From: Ottelia alismoides
Lineage: Eukaryota > Streptophyta > Magnoliopsida > Alismatales > Hydrocharitaceae
Direction: 5' to 3'
Assembly: GCA_037367405.1 (NCBI GenBank)
Contig: JAZKJV010010132.1
Coordinates: 744,001 to 808,000, forward strand
DNA length: 64,000 nucleotides
A model generated the notes under the pieces. That model ran no database searches and was not told the DNA's origin. It worked only from the letters and a program-made list of their open reading frames with translations. Positions 48,190 to 61,640 of this stretch are shown here, piece by piece. The position numbers were made by a program, and so were the translations under genes. Each line of letters opens with the position of its first letter. Within the stretch, counting starts at the first letter, position 1.

Positions 48190-50215
48190 TTCAGGAGAGC
48201 GAAAATGGGGAGAGCGAGAGAGGTCGCGGCGGGAGGTGGATGTCAATTGATCACACCAAGAAGGAGGACGCCTTTGCAAGAGAGGCTCCCTTCTTGTTTG
48301 GTTGGTGTCTCCTAGTCCCTGGGGCCCCATCCATGAGGTTTCTATGGAGACGGGTATGTGTCAACAACGAGCTTCCTAAGAAGAAGGCGAGTTTTGGGGG
48401 GGGGGATTTTTCCAAGAGTGGCAATGCTTGCCATGCCGTTGCAGTGTGTCAGAATGTGATGACATGTTTCTTGTGTGGAGGAATCGGTCACCTCCGAAAT
48501 ACCAATACTTGAAGAGAGCCCAAATTGCTATTGCACCAACAAGAAGAGAAGTTTTTTGATCGTCCAGTCATTGCTACTTCTCGTTCTTCAGTTTTTTAGG
48601 GAAAAAATGGTCTTCGGGGGGAGGAAGCTACTGTTCCTTACTGTCCTTTGATGGTGTACTTGTTGGCATTTGTTCACATCTAGAGCACTGTTTACATGCC
48701 GCAATGGTTGATATCGCCGCCAAGATTGGTCTGGCTTTCGGAGGCGATGTTGTACTCCTTGATGATTCTATGGTTTGTGCGCATGGTCTATCTGATATTG
48801 AAGTACGAATGCTGATGGGAGCGCAACCGCCAGAATGAGTGAGGGTCGGTGATCTGGCGTTGTCTACCTTGAGGGATGGTGCTTCTCATGCTTTATTCTA
48901 TAAGGTCTTGACATCGAAAGGGATACCTCTCCGTGTGCAGGATTTGAAGTGGATCAGAGTTTGATGGCGAAGCATGGCTAGGTATTATCCATATCCAGTG
49001 ATGGCTTATCGAAAGGTGCTGATGTTCACGTCAAAGTTGAGATGGTCTTCATATCGAAGGTGGTTCCTTGCGAGGTCGCATGAGGATTGGCAAGACAGTC
49101 TTCCACATTGAGATTGAAGAGGATGTTACCGTTGTGTGTAGCGGAGCTAGTGGCATGCCGAGGTCAAGCATGGGGTCCGAGGGAAGTGGAACAATCGCGT
49201 TGCTATTCCTCTACGGAAATCTCGAGAAATGGAACAACTGCAGTTTGACGAAGACTCTGGAAACCCTCACCTTTTTCCATTGGGTGACTCCACGGTCTTG
49301 GATCTCAGTTTTCACAGGTTGGATCCTCCTCCATGGCATCCGCTTCGAGTGCCTCCTGGTCAATCCGAGACGCATCAGGGATGGCACTCACTTGACCCGA
49401 TTACATTGCGACCCAATAGCCCTTACCTTGGAGATATCTAAGGTGAGCTTCCACTATCAAGTTGCTATGCCTACCTTGGAAACACATAGTAGTACTCCCC
49501 GTGTTACATAAGCTAGAGGAGATGAAAATGGCAATGTCCTTGTGCTGTACGATGAGATCCCTGATAATGGGGGGTGCTTGTTGCCTAGTGTCTTAAGGCT
49601 GCGGGAGGGGGTGGTTGAAGAAGTTGTTTAATCTGCGGTTGCGAAATAGAACGTGATCTTGTGGCCTGCTTGGGGGTGATCCTGCCATAGGGTGCAAAAT
49701 TTGTTTCTTAGGAAGACCGAATAAGAGATTGACAATGAGGGGTCCTTATTGGGGCGGCAAAGGCAAAGATTGTTTTGCTGCAGGAGACTAACATATCTCA
49801 GGGTATGGAGCTCTATCTGACGGAGTATCGAACTCTATACTCGATTGGGTAACGATGTCAATTTTTAGTTGGTGGAAGAGGTGACGATTGGAAGGCATAT
49901 GGCTACTTTGGCTCTTCAGGGTACGAAGAATTCATTGCTTTGTTATAGTTGATTCTTATGGTCCCAACAACGGTGGGGATATCGCAGAGTTCTTGACGAC
50001 CTTCACGTTGTACACTTAAAATACCCATCTACCGGTTGGATTATTGGGGGGGGGGATTTCAATGTCACGCTTCTATTCGATAATCGGCCCGATATGCGTG
50101 GTGGTGCTCATGGTGATTGTGAACACCTTTCCATGTTTATTAGTGAACATAGGCTAACAATTGTAGGTGCCTGTGGTTGCCGTAATACATGGAGAAACTC
50201 ATGTTCTATGTGAAC
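48190..50215 (+). mobile_element. L1-type LINE remnant (+ strand): ORF1 and endonuclease
   Basis: The frame 48240-48512 ends with a single zinc knuckle, CFLCGGIGHLRNTN, whose last Cys is lost. After degraded ORF1 sequence, AAKAKIVLLQETNIS (about 49755-49800) marks the endonuclease start and GGGDFNVTLLFDNRPD (about 50045-50095) its second box. Similarity ends near 50215 at NTWRNSCSM. RT is absent. Many stops. Confidence 0.7.
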
Positions 50216-50864
50216 CCCCGAGGATCCGAGTACCCGTTTACGCTACTTTCGCGGCATTTCATTCACATAATATCGCACAAATTACAGAAAAACAGGGAAA
50301 TTTTTCGCGTTGCAACAATTGCATATGACATTCACATCCACATTCGTAACTACAAGCTAATAGAGACAAATGTCATCAAAATTTTATTTCATTAACTTTC
50401 ATTTATTTTACAACATGTACAGTGTCTGATAGTACATACAGTATATCCCAAAAAAATATGACTGAACAGGAGAGAAGCATAATACATTATCAACCGAACC
50501 AAAAACTGAAACAAAATAAACCATACCTTCTAATATATACCCCGTCTCCTGGAAGCATCAATAGCTACTGAACAACAGGCTGTTTGCCTGCCAAAACATC
50601 TTAGGAAGGAAAAGGCATCAGGGGGCGTTGGTACCTCCCAAAAACTTATAAACATAAATAAACATTTAATATGTTCAAAAGTAACAAGTAGAAAGGTGGA
50701 ACAAGTACAATTTACATCTACTTGCATAAGTAAAAAGGTATTCAAGTTGTTTGAAGCATCTCTCCTTATCACCCATTAACCCAACATTTCTCATATATGA
50801 CATATTTATATTGTAGTTAAATATTCATGAATGTATGAGTGTAAGTATATACCATCATTTTCTT
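50216..50864. other. Intron 6 DNA, no feature recognised
   Basis: It holds AT-rich sequence and an 80-codon minus ORF (50772-50530) of no known family. Confidence 0.4.
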
Positions 50865-51700
50865 TAGAGATCATGTTTGTGAGTGATGATGGAAGAGTTT
50901 GTGATTGGAAAGTTTTCTTGATTTAGTTAGATTCTTAAGTCTAGTGGATAGTCTGTGGTCTTGGTTCGTGTGAAACCTCACACTATGACTCTAAGACTTG
51001 GGGAATGTCTTAGGGTTGGGGTGCCTCCGTAGGTATGCGGTGTAGTATAATGCATCCTAACTAAGTTCTCAACATGTCCACTAGCTTAATGGGATTTCAA
51101 ATCAGATGATAGTCACTTCCATTTACTCGACTTTAATTGTAATCCCTTCAAACCTCAAGTGCAACTGTCTCAGATGTAACTCTAGATGGATGATCTGGAT
51201 GTAGAATCGCCAAGTCTGTTGGCGAAAGTAAAACTCAAGCGGTGAGGAAGCCTACAAATGGCTCTTCCGTCTCGCCCTCTAGTTGGAAGTGCGGTCCAAT
51301 AGAGGGATATGTCTACTCAAAAACTACGCCACAGAGACGGGTGAGAGAGACTTCCCAGAAAAGTCACTCTAGAAAAACAGCCCGACCAGTAACGGGCAAC
51401 CGAGCTCGTACGAAAAACTAAAACCAAGGATCCCCGCCTGGATATCCTAAAACAGAGGATCAACGGAACTGGTCTGAAGTCGGGATCCCAACGAGGCGTA
51501 AAAACACTGCGAGATCGCATAAAAACCGAAAGAGGACCGGGATCCTAGACCCGCGCATTAAGCGGCCGCTGTCCAAACTGAGCTTCCTTTCCTCCGCCAA
51601 GGTTAGGGTCACCGCGCCCTCGCACAGTTAGGTGTAAAGGTCACCATGACCGGCACTATTAATCGCCTATCTTTACTGACTCTTAATACTTTGGCCTGTT
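50865..51700. repeat. Dispersed repeat, copy B
   Basis: It is about 835 bp and aligns with 38995-39880 in the same orientation, with the same internal landmarks. It is diverged, so the duplication or insertion is old. It also precedes a gypsy-like LTR, as copy A does. Confidence 0.8.
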
Positions 51701-53150
51701 GGCACATATATTTATTTCCCCCATCCCTAAAATTTTTATTCTCTGTTCTCATGTATTATAAATCCTCGTTGTTAGTTAGAAAATACCGTGCATCCTAAGT
51801 GAATAGATTCTAACGTCCACATGCGAGAGTTTTGAAAAATAGGAGATGGACAGTTATATTTTCACGAGCTTGCTAATAGATAACATTTAACAAAGTATTA
51901 TTGCCAATATTTTGTGTAAGAAGACTGCCAAGAAGATGCCAAGAAGATACAAATGAGTATGAAGAAGTATTCTTAGAAATCTAGCAAAATCAGACTTGTT
52001 AACACCTATCCTAGAATAGAATCTGGTTTCTTGTGCGATTCCATAGAGGTGGCATGCAAATTATAAAGGTTATCGATCAAGAGGTTTCTTAATTTTATTT
52101 GACTAATAAACAACTTAATCATATCAAAGCCATAGGAAAAATGAAGAGAACTAAAGGGGATAATAAAATAATAATCTATATTTTCAGGAATGCGAAGCAA
52201 ATGATGATTGGCCTATATATATCATCTTAAGGAGTGATTAGTACCAAAATCTCACTTTTTAATAAAAGGTGAGCATTATATATGGAATACATCCACGTAT
52301 AAATAGATCTGTCTTATTTCAAAATTGACCCCAAAACAGTGCATGGCGTTCACCCTTATCTAAAATAGAGTTGAATTAATTTAAAATACTTATGATATTT
52401 TAACGGCTCAACATATGTACATATACTATTGCTATGGAAAATAAAAACATCAGTTAAAAGATTAATATTCACCCAAGGTGGTGAAAATGGTCGAGTAGAA
52501 TTTTTTATAGTCGTAACTTAAATATGCAAAACCATTTGGAGCCCTTCTTAATAAAATCTCTTTCCTATGCCCCATGACTGTTGCATGCTAGAATCTTACC
52601 AACTTAAGCATCCAAATTCATTAGAACTTAAAACTTTAACTTAATGTTTAAGGTTTAGTAACCTGTTCATAACATTAAGAAGAATCAAGTACTAGGATTT
52701 TCTATGACCATCAAATTTGTGATTCTGATGATACTTTGACTTATATCTGGATAAGAGTATTCGTGTTTAACAAAAATCCTTCCAACACAACAATTTTTTA
52801 TTGATCGTTATAAAATCTAAAATTAAAAAGAAATCCTCAAAAGCAAACCTACAAATAACTAGTACTTTATTATCTTCTGATGTTTTATTCATGCCTAATT
52901 AAACTTATTTTTTTTATTCTATAATATTTTGGATTAAATACAGAGAACAAATTTCACATCTTTTCTTATATACTTGAAGCATCACTTATAACCCTTTGTC
53001 CTAAACACTTACTTCTTAAAAAAACAAGCTGCATGATAGAGACTTCCACATATTCCCCACGATTTCAAATTATTACCCACTAGTAATATCTTGCTATGCA
53101 GCAACATTTAAACCTTTTCATCATGTTCCAGAGGAACAAGTTTTGATCAA
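51701..53150. other. Intron 6 DNA, no gene recognised
   Basis: The stretch is strongly AT-rich. A possible LTR start after TTCTA occurs at 52704 (TGACCATC), which would pair with TTCTA at 54475. I see no coding similarity. Confidence 0.4.
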
Positions 53151-54474
53151 TACTACTCATGGTAACATGAGCAAAACCTGGACTCATTTCCAATCAAGAT
53201 GAACGAAGTAACATGTGAGTTATTATCCAATAATGTTATCACCAAGCAACACCAGCAAATGATTTGAAACCCCCCTCCCCCCATACAACCTTGAGTTTAA
53301 AACTTAGCTTGATGAAGAAGATGATGGATGTTTAAAAAAATTCTTTGGAGGGTAGAAATAGGAGTTTTAAACTTGCACAAAACATGGTTGGCAACTAAGG
53401 ACATGGAGGATATGTACATGCATGGCAGCAATTAGAAAGTTAAGGGATGGTTCCTTAGATCCTTCAAAATTTGAAGGGTCAAATTGCATGCAAGAGGGAG
53501 GGTGGAGTTGGAGATGTAGCAGCAACTTCAAACTCCAAGGGAGCTGCAACACTCTTCTTGGCTAATGCTCCAGCAGTTGCTCAATTTGAAGCAACATCTA
53601 TTGGCCGTTTGGAAGCTCCAGGACTGCAGCAATTAATAAAATGGAACTCCAGCCGGAGCTCCCTGCAGCAGCTAAGACTGGATACGAAGAAGAGGTTGGA
53701 AGGAATTGGGGTTTTGGAGAAATATGGAAAGAGCAAAGAAAAGGTGACGTTTGGTATTTATAAGGAGGTGGGAAGGCTAATTTTCTGCCAAATGGAAAGG
53801 TAGAATGTGCCAACTGCCGTTGTTGCAGCTGCCGTTGTTGCAGCTGTAATTAAATTAATTAAAATTTTATTTATTACAGACGGTAGATGGTGGGCTGTAA
53901 CTAAGTTTAATGATTTAACTTTTTTTATACTAAAAACTGTAGCAGTCTGCTACTGCTACAAGTACAACAGAGTATTTATATATTTAAACAATTTTCTTTT
54001 ATTTATTTAAAATGTTAAAATTGACCGTATTCGCGTCTCGTGCCTTGGATTTCGACGCGCAATATATCGTTTTGACCGTCTCAAAACGACGATCAATATG
54101 AGTATAATATTGATATACTTCCGATTGGGTTTTGAATACCCGAATTTTTCAAGATACATTTTGGTTTGGGATTAAATTTTGTGATTTAAAAATACCAAAC
54201 GACCTCCGATTGACGAACGGTCAATTCTGTTGGACTTCTTTCGTTGAATCGGATCTAATGACGGTATCGGTTCATTTTGCGGTTTCCGAATTTACGTCGC
54301 GGCTTTTCAGGCACGCATTACGATGCGACCGATTTTTGGTTGATTTCGCCCAAACGACTTTTGATTTATGATTAATTAATCGATTTAGGTTGCTTGGCAT
54401 TGATAAACAACTTTGTTGGGTTAATCCGACCCAAATCGGGTCAGTTTCGGGTTTGGTTGGAAATCGGATGTTAC
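53151..54474 (-). repeat. Gypsy-like LTR B (minus orientation)
   Basis: The right end GGATGTTACA and the 450 bp before it align with LTR A. A further shared block is near 53420-53600 (CATGCATGGCA, CCTTCAAAATTTG). A minus-strand TATA-like TCCTTATAAATACC lies near 53755. No gag-pol is attached. The left boundary is uncertain; 52704 is one candidate. Confidence 0.6.
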
Positions 54475-54739
54475 ATTCTAGATATTGTATTGATCATTTT
54501 TGACATCACTAGAGGTGACTCAATGCTTCCCTTTGTCTCGTTCTTAGGCCCTTCCTTGAGCGCACTTTGACCATACTCCTCTTCTATGGTCGTCGCCATT
54601 GGTGGTCCATCTGAGAACTTCTTTCAGATTCAAAAGAGCATAGCTTCTGGAGGATGGTTTCTATGATCTGATTGATTATTTCTAGTGAGGTTGTCAACCA
54701 TAGGGTTTAGTTGCGGTTCGCCTAGCTACTAAATTATTT

Positions 54740-55630
54740 CTTCTATTTAGGCACCTCATGGAGTACAATAGAAACATACATGAACATGTCGTGGTAGATG
54801 GATCATCGCACGAGCTGAGATTGTCCGCCTGGATGTTGTAGAGGATGAGCGTGAGCTGACCGCTATGGAGGTAGACATGTGGTCCAAGTACTTGCATGGA
54901 ATAAACTTGGGAGACTGAAAGAGGGTGGTTGAATGGAAGCAGATGTTGAGACAACAATGGCTGAAGGAGGGTGGCAACATTGTTTCTTCCATTCTGTTTC
55001 CAGTAACATGCGACGTAGGAATTCTATTCACAATATTGAAGCGGAAGGTATGGAGGTACATGACGATCAGAGGTTTGTTGTGCTCTTCAAGATTACTACT
55101 ATGTATTCAGTAAAATGATTACCCGAACTGGCTGAGGTTTTCATGGGAAGGGGGTAGATAGGATCTCGACCTCTCAGGGTTGGCTCTTGTGATGCCTTTC
55201 AGTAAGACTGAGAGCATGAGATTAGATTGATAGTGCTTCAGTTGAATGCTGATGGGGTGTCTGATCTGGATGGTTTCTCAACTGCATTTTATAGAGAATT
55301 CGAGAACGAGGTAAATGAGGAAGTCATCACGGTTCTATAGGAATTCCGTGGAGGCAATTATGACTTTGAGCGTTTGAAGTAGGCCTTATATTTTCTACTT
55401 CCCAAGCGTCATGTGCCGAAGAGACTGGAGGATTTTAGGCCCATAGCTCTGTCTAATGGGATATACCTCATTATTGTTAAGGTTTTATCTGGTCGATTGC
55501 GTGATGTTCTCAATGATATCATCTCTCCTGAGTAGTCGACTTCTGTACATGGGAGAGTCCTGACTGATGGATGGGTGCTTGCATCCATGATGGTACTTGA
55601 GTGGAGAAGACATCAAGCGAGAGCTCTGCT
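54740..55630 (+). mobile_element. L1-type LINE remnant (+ strand): linker and RT start
   Basis: Decayed frames read EWKQMLRQQWLKEG (linker, usually WRQRSRLKWIKEG), NADGVSDLDGFSTAFYREF, and LEDFRPIALSNGIYLIIVKV, the early RT boxes. It ends near WVLASMMVLEWRRH, just before the catalytic part. Many stops. Confidence 0.7.
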
Positions 55631-55689
55631 TGGTTGCAACAACAATAGGAGGGAGGGGGCATCCAGAGCAAGGTATTTCGATCATGGTT

Positions 55690-55815
55690 CAAAAACAGGC
55701 CTCGAGGCACATGAGGTGTATGCCTCGAGGCAAGGCGGTCTGGAAATGCCCCAGAACGACCGCCTCATGCGGTCAAGGTGGGGGTGAGGCGGTCCTCAAG
55801 GCATTTTTTGTTTTC
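55690..55815. mobile_element. CpG-rich GAGGC element end
   Basis: GGCCTCGAGGC, GCCTCGAGGC and GAGGCGGTC words, preceded by GGTTCAAAAACAGG, resemble the arm of the hAT-type element at 7162-7255. No partner end or duplication was fixed. Confidence 0.45.
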
Positions 55816-56374
55816 ATATTATTTTTTATATAAATCATTTGTCTTATTGACAATTTCAGATGTTTATATAGGTCTATTTGTTTAGGATATGATATACAAG
55901 GTGAATGCTTAAATTTAATCACGTTCGTGTTCATATTTACCATTAAACATGTCCAATTATGTAAAAAAACTCTTAAATTATACCCTTAAACATACAAGTC
56001 TGCAAATATCATTGAAATATTACCATACCCACGTGAAGCAACCTGGTAGCACAATAGGATATAGGAATCCTCGAGGGAACATGCTTTGGTAGAACCAATC
56101 AAAATGCCTTGACAAGGGTAAGAAGGTGACCGAATAGACAATGTTGACAACGAACCCCCTATACTATATATGCCCTGCATATGGCTACAAACCAAGTCTT
56201 CCTATTTGACCCAAAATTTGAGAACCCACTCTGCCAAAATTTGAGGAATGAAACCCACTACCAACCAGAGGAAGGCCTCACTACGTGATCGAGAGAGATT
56301 TACCTTGGTTACGCAACACCGTAACAACTTTATGAATTTCTACCTAAGAGAGCCTGAAAAGCACAAAGGCATTT
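55816..56374. other. Intron 6 DNA, no clear feature
   Basis: It is AT-rich. The last part (56280-56374) may be decayed RTE endonuclease (VTQHRNNF). Confidence 0.4.
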
Positions 56375-56952
56375 TTCTCCTAACATCGCTTGTTAGTCTT
56401 GGATGTACAAATAAAAGGGCCGGTCAAGAAAAAGAGAGTTCCTAAGATAACTAGAACTAGATGGTGGAATCTTCCACTGAAGCAATCAAGCTTCAGGGAG
56501 AAGGATTTAGAAGACTTATCTTGGTATTGTAGCGGAAGTGCAGACGAGATGTGGGAGGCAGTGGCATCTTGTATTCGAAAGGTAGCCAAAGAGATGCTAG
56601 GAGAGTTAAAGGGAGGAGCTCCAGGTCAAAGGGAAGCTTGGTGGTGGAGTGAAGGGGTGCAAGAGAAGCTAAAACTTTAAAGAGCATGCTTTAAAGCTAT
56701 GTTCTAAGGATAGAACAGAGGAAACTTTCACAAACTACAAAATAGCGAAGAAGGAAGCAAAGAAGGCTGTAAGCGTAACTAAGTCAAAAGCTTATGAAGT
56801 TTTGTATAAAAATCTCAACTCTAAGGAGGCTGGAAGGATACATTCAGGTTGGCCAAAGAAAGAAAAAGAAAGACCAAAGACTTTTCTCAAGTGAGATGCA
56901 TTAAGGACGAGGAAGGTCACATGCTTGTTACTCAGAAGGATATAGAGACTAG

Positions 56953-58085
56953 ATGGAAGCAGTTTTCCATAAACTTTTCAATGGGGAAGGAAATAAAGAG
57001 ATCACTTTGAGTGATCTAGCTAGTAGTGAAAGTTACTTGAATCGTGCAAGCTATAGACGGATACAAAGAAAGGAAGTAGAGGAGGCTTTGAAGGTTATGA
57101 GACCTGGGAAAGGTGTAGGACCGGATGACATCCTTGTAGAAGTATGGAGAGTTTTAAGTGAGCGCGGTTTGACTTGGCTTAAGAATTTATTCAATGTTAT
57201 TTGGCGAAGCAAGAAAATGCCTGAAGATTGGAGGAGTATCGTGGTGCCTCTTTATAAGAATAAAGGAGGCATTCAAAATTGTTCAAATTATAGAGGTATC
57301 AAGCTGATGAGTCACACTATGAAAATTTGGGAATGTGTGATCGAAATAAGGTTGAGACAAGTTTCAATGTAAAAGAAAACCAGTTCGGATTCATGCCAGG
57401 TCACTCAACTATTGAATCCATCCATTTGCTGAGGAGAACAATGGAGATTTATATAGCTAAAAGGAAGAACCTCTATATGATCTTTATGAATTCGGAGAAG
57501 GCTTATGATTCTGACCCACGAGAGATATTGTGGAGAGTTTTGGAGAAGAGACAAGTACCTGTCCTATACATTAACCTCATAAAGGACATGTATGATAGGG
57601 CTTTATCTTTTGTAAGGGCCCCATTTGGGAAGACTGACTATTTTGACATCAATATTGGTTTACATCAAGGTTCAGCTTTGAGTTCATTTATTTTTACTTT
57701 GATTATGGACGAGTTGACAAATCACATTCAGGATGAGTTACCCTGGTGTATGTTATTTGTTGATGATATTGTGTTGATTGACGAGACTAGAGATGTAGTA
57801 AATGGGAAGCTTGAGGTATGGATACATGAGTTGGAGACTAAAGGATTTCGTATAAGTAGGGTTAAGACAGAATATATGGAGTGCACCTTTGATGGAAGCA
57901 ATGGTGAAGGAATCGAGGTGAAGATTGGTAACGATAACATTCAAAAGAGAGATTCCTTTATATATCTGGGATCTATTTTGCAACATGATGGGGAAATTGA
58001 TGGAGATGTTACTAATAAAATAAATGCATGCTGGCTAAAGTGGAGAGGAGCCTCCGCAGTCCTCCGTGATAAAAAAATCCTTTAA
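56953..58085 (+). pseudogene. RTE reverse transcriptase
   Basis: ORF 56953-57372 reads RPGKGVGPDDILVEVW and NCSNYRGIKLMSHTMKIWE. The overlapping ORF 57327-58085 reads ENQFGFMPGHSTIESIHLLR, GLHQGSALSSFIFTLIMDEL and the catalytic FVDD (57756-57767). One frameshift in the overlap separates them. The usual motif DLEKAYD is altered to NSEKAYD. Confidence 0.9.
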
Positions 58086-58213
58086 AAATTAAAGGAAAGT
58101 TTTACAAAGTAGCCGTGAGACCTGCTATGCTCCATGGATCTGAATATTGGCCTGTGAACCATAAACATGTGTAGAGAATGGTTGTAGCAGAAATGAAATC
58201 TTAAGGTGGATGT

Positions 58214-58456
58214 GTGGTCCACACACACACGTGTAGATCAGATTCGGTTGGTCATTTGCAAAGAAGATCAACTGATGCACCGATTAGGAGATGCGAGTGT
58301 TGGGATGTTGAGCCGGCTAAGAGAGGGCGAGGGCGGCCCAAGAAGTGTTGGAAAGAGACTATACGAAGGGATCTTAGTTTTGTGGATATAAGCCCGGGAT
58401 TGATCCACGATATATCTGAATGGAGGCGAAGAATCCATGTAGCCGACCCTACTTAA
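58214..58456 (+). pseudogene. RTE C-terminal end
   Basis: The frame ends [20 protein letters not shown] and [13 protein letters not shown] with its natural stop, TAA. It is out of frame with the RT. Its last 27 coding bases and the stop region match the SINE at 38662-38852. Confidence 0.88.
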
Positions 58457-58489
58457 TTGTGGGAAAAGGCTTTGTTGTTGTTGTTGTAA

Positions 58490-60710
58490 TGTTGATGCCC
58501 TATATATTGTCGGAAATATCCATGATCTCGGAGGCTCTCCTCGCTTGCTCCACCCACCTTCCAGTAATAGAATCATATCATTGACATTTTGTAAAATGGG
58601 GATCGAAATGTCACCTCTACTGAAACTTGGGCAGATACCCTTTTCAATGCCAATCTCATCATTATCACCAGAGCATCCATAACAATCATGAAGAGGGGTG
58701 CCAAGGGTCATCCCTAACGTATGCCCCGCTGAGGCCCAAAGTATCCCCCTCTAGATGACCATTCACTAACATTGCATACAAATCTATCATTATACATCTT
58801 TTAATCCACGTGATCCACTAGTCAAGGAACCCCCTCTGCTTCAACGACACCCATGCGAATCGCTAATCCACACAGTCATAAGCTTTGGAAAAGTCCACTG
58901 TCCACACCATGCTCTTCTCTTCCTGTCCAGCATCATCTCAGATGCAAGCATAAAACCATTCACCATACATCTGCCCAGGACTAAGCAACCTGCTGTGGAG
59001 AAATGACGCCACTTGGTATACTGGGAAGATGATTGGCAAGGGACTGTACAGATGATAAGATAATAACATTAGATAAAACAATCAGTTTGAAGTCCTCATC
59101 ATGTTCTGCCACCTCCCATTTCGGCAATAAGAAAAGGATTGCCTTACTGAGACTCAAAATCGAGGTTACCCACCCTGAACTTTCGTAACACCGACATGGC
59201 GTCCTCCTTTACCACGTCCAAAAACTCTTCGCATAACCGAATCAGGAATCCTTCTGGATCCGAGGCACCATTCACATTAAACTAACTGATCGCCTTCCAC
59301 ATTTCTTGCATGCCAAATTCCGTCACCAATATGTGTTTTTATGAGATATTTGCAACTCCCTTGACACACCAACCCCATCCCTCTAGGCCCATCTACTAAT
59401 TGAACATAAGTGAGCGTACAACACACTACTTATCTTTGGCTCCCCATATGTATGAGTTTTGTCTATGGTAATGGAGTGGATGAAATTCCCACGTCCAAAG
59501 GTCCAACTTCACCTCCAAAGGTTTCGAGTCTGGCTCTAATGGGACTTCCCTTAATCCGAACCAACCACACTTACCTGAATGCCCAAAATTGCACCCTCGA
59601 TATTTCCCAAGAGTATATCTTTGAACGAAAGATGCAGACCCTTGGGTTCCATCGTGCCTTGAGTTTCACCCTTCTCCCTCAGATGGACAACATGAGACAG
59701 GTCCCAAGGGTCGAGAAGGTTAATCGTCGTGACTCTCCATCTTCCATCGTATCTTCTCTGATATCGGGGACCTCCCCCTGACTGCATTCCTCTCCAGCGA
59801 TCGGCATCTCCTCCACCTCCAGTTGGAACATGCTCTCCCCCACGTGTACTTGTATACTTGATGGAGTCATCAGGCCTTTGATGGATGCTTCCACCATCTC
59901 GTGCCTTCCTAACCCTTTCGTCACTCCATCCGAGATGATCAAGATGAGTTTTCCATGGTTTGCAAGCACTTTCTCGACCATGTTGAAAATTTGAAATCCC
60001 TCACCCGAAGACGCAACCCCCTTGATGGTTAAGACCTTGTAATGTATAAAGAGATGCGGCTTCGTGCCATCAAAGACAGATTTCTCCATTGGACTCCTTC
60101 CCTCGACCGATCCTGTAAAAGAAATTATATCTTCAGCAACGAGAGACCACATGCACAGACCATTGGAGGCTCCTGGTAGATAACATCTTCACCGAAGGAA
60201 GGATCGATCTTCTTACCAATATCTTTCATAGCATGATATAAGCACACATCGGATCGGCTGCATGCATCAACCAAGATGGTTTCCAGAGGAGAACGCGTTG
60301 GCTTTATCACCTGCACCTTCTTCGTATGTTCTGAAACTTAGCCCTTCCGCAAACTTCATCTTCTTCGCTGGACAGACCCTCCGACAGTGGCCTAATCCCT
60401 TACACCTGATGTACTTCTAGCAGGTCCCGGCAAGATGGACACGGTCACCACACTTGAAGCAACAAATGTCACGACCTTTGGACTTACACCTTCCCTGCAG
60501 CCCACACTCCCCATGAACCGGTCGCCAATCAATGACTATAGATGCTATCATGTTCCTCCCTCTGATTGCTCTGCCTTGCTCTGGATCTCTTCTCACCTGC
60601 CTGGCTCTTCTCCCCACCACCGTTCTCCAGCCCCTCTCTCCACCGTCCTCCATCCCGGATATCGATGTTGTATCACCAATCAACTACATGGATTATTTGT
60701 TTCTAAATAG
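58490..60710 (-). mobile_element. L1-type LINE remnant (minus strand): ORF1 and RT
   Basis: ORF1 at the right has one zinc knuckle (CFKCGDRVHLAGTC, ORF 60683-60417) and further frames (60152-59679) with VHVGESMFQLEVEE. RT text follows directly at lower coordinates (about 59350-58500): GYFGPQRGIR, PLAPLF, and a catalytic box changed to QNVNDMILLLEGG. The endonuclease is missing, so an internal deletion joined ORF1 to RT. Many stops. Confidence 0.75.
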
Positions 60711-61185
60711 ATCTAGTTTGGGTCATACTCCATGGAAGTTCCAAAAAAGGCACATCCTTTATAATAGTCTCCTTCTGTCCTTTGAAAAAAATTCTCATTC
60801 TACATATTTTTGGTTTAACCCACACTTTTTAACAATGCTCTTCAAACCTTTAACACATTCGAACTGGAATCCAAGATGATTTTCTTTGCAAATGTCTAAA
60901 CAAATTCAGTTGAATTTCTCTCATTTTTATTTTATTAGTTCCCACCAACTTTTTATTTTATACTCTTGTTGTGAAACTGAACCTTATTTGTGTCGACAAA
61001 TCCACTAGGGCATTTTCATCTTAGGTAGGTGTATTTTTCTACGTAAAATGCCCAGCAGTCGTTAATATAATGCATTGCGAGACTTATCACAACTGTATGG
61101 GTTTTCTTTGGGTTTCAATGTTATTCTATTTATGAGTGACATTTCCATGAATTACTTCATACTTTTGGTATATTAAACCTAGTTA
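60711..61185. other. Intron 6 DNA, no feature recognised
   Basis: It is AT-rich with no ORF of recognisable family. Confidence 0.45.
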
Positions 61186-61640
61186 TTCAAAAGTGTCTTT
61201 TTTAAGAATGAAATGTGTTTCAACCTTTACCTTTGTCAAATCTCTAGCTGCCTTGCCATTGAACTTACATTTCATATACCTGGCTTGGGTTCTACTTAGA
61301 AGGAAATTGAGGAGAATAGAAAAGGGTTGAGTAAATTGGGAATTTGGATCTCTATAAGAACCAATTATACTACTATTGCGTTTTAGTCCCACATTGTATA
61401 ACTGTGGCACTTGGAAAGATCCCATTTCCCAATGGCCACGCCAAAGCTTCGGAATTTATCTTAATTATATGACACGACTCCAGATTTTAAGTTAAGACAG
61501 TTTTCTCTTCCACCAAAGCTCCAGGTTCTTGTTGACTTCATCCCTTATCTTGTCCACTAATACGATCTCATTGGCAATCATAATGCACCAAGGTGCTGAA
61601 ATCAGTCCCCTTACAGTTTGTTAATTCGTCTATAGCCAAA
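61186..61640 (-). mobile_element. RTE-type LINE fragment (minus strand)
   Basis: Minus frames read LLSRTQARYMKCKFNGKAAR and VETHFILKKDTFE (61310-61190), matching the RTE segment after the catalytic box (SRVKTEYMECTFDG in the other copy). Higher up, PWCIMIANEIVLVDKIRDEV matches PWCMLFVDDIVLIDETRDVV, with FVDD decayed to IANE. The two parts are separated by about 190 bp of other sequence. Confidence 0.7.

Larger units (their letters stand above)
56375..58487 (+). mobile_element. RTE-type LINE (+ strand, 5' truncated) with (TTG)n tail
   Basis: The + strand carries the end of the RTE endonuclease-linker, RT, and the characteristic C-terminal [17 protein letters not shown] and [11 protein letters not shown] of plant RTE elements. 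The stop is followed about 20 bp later by a TTG repeat (58472-58486), the typical RTE 3' tail. Several frameshifts and stops are present; the first endonuclease part is missing. Confidence 0.92.

Noticed and set aside
38995..51700. Dispersed repeats A and B as the two LTRs of a single 12-kb element
   Set aside because: SPP exon 6 and its splice sites lie between them, along with unrelated elements, so they cannot bound one insertion.
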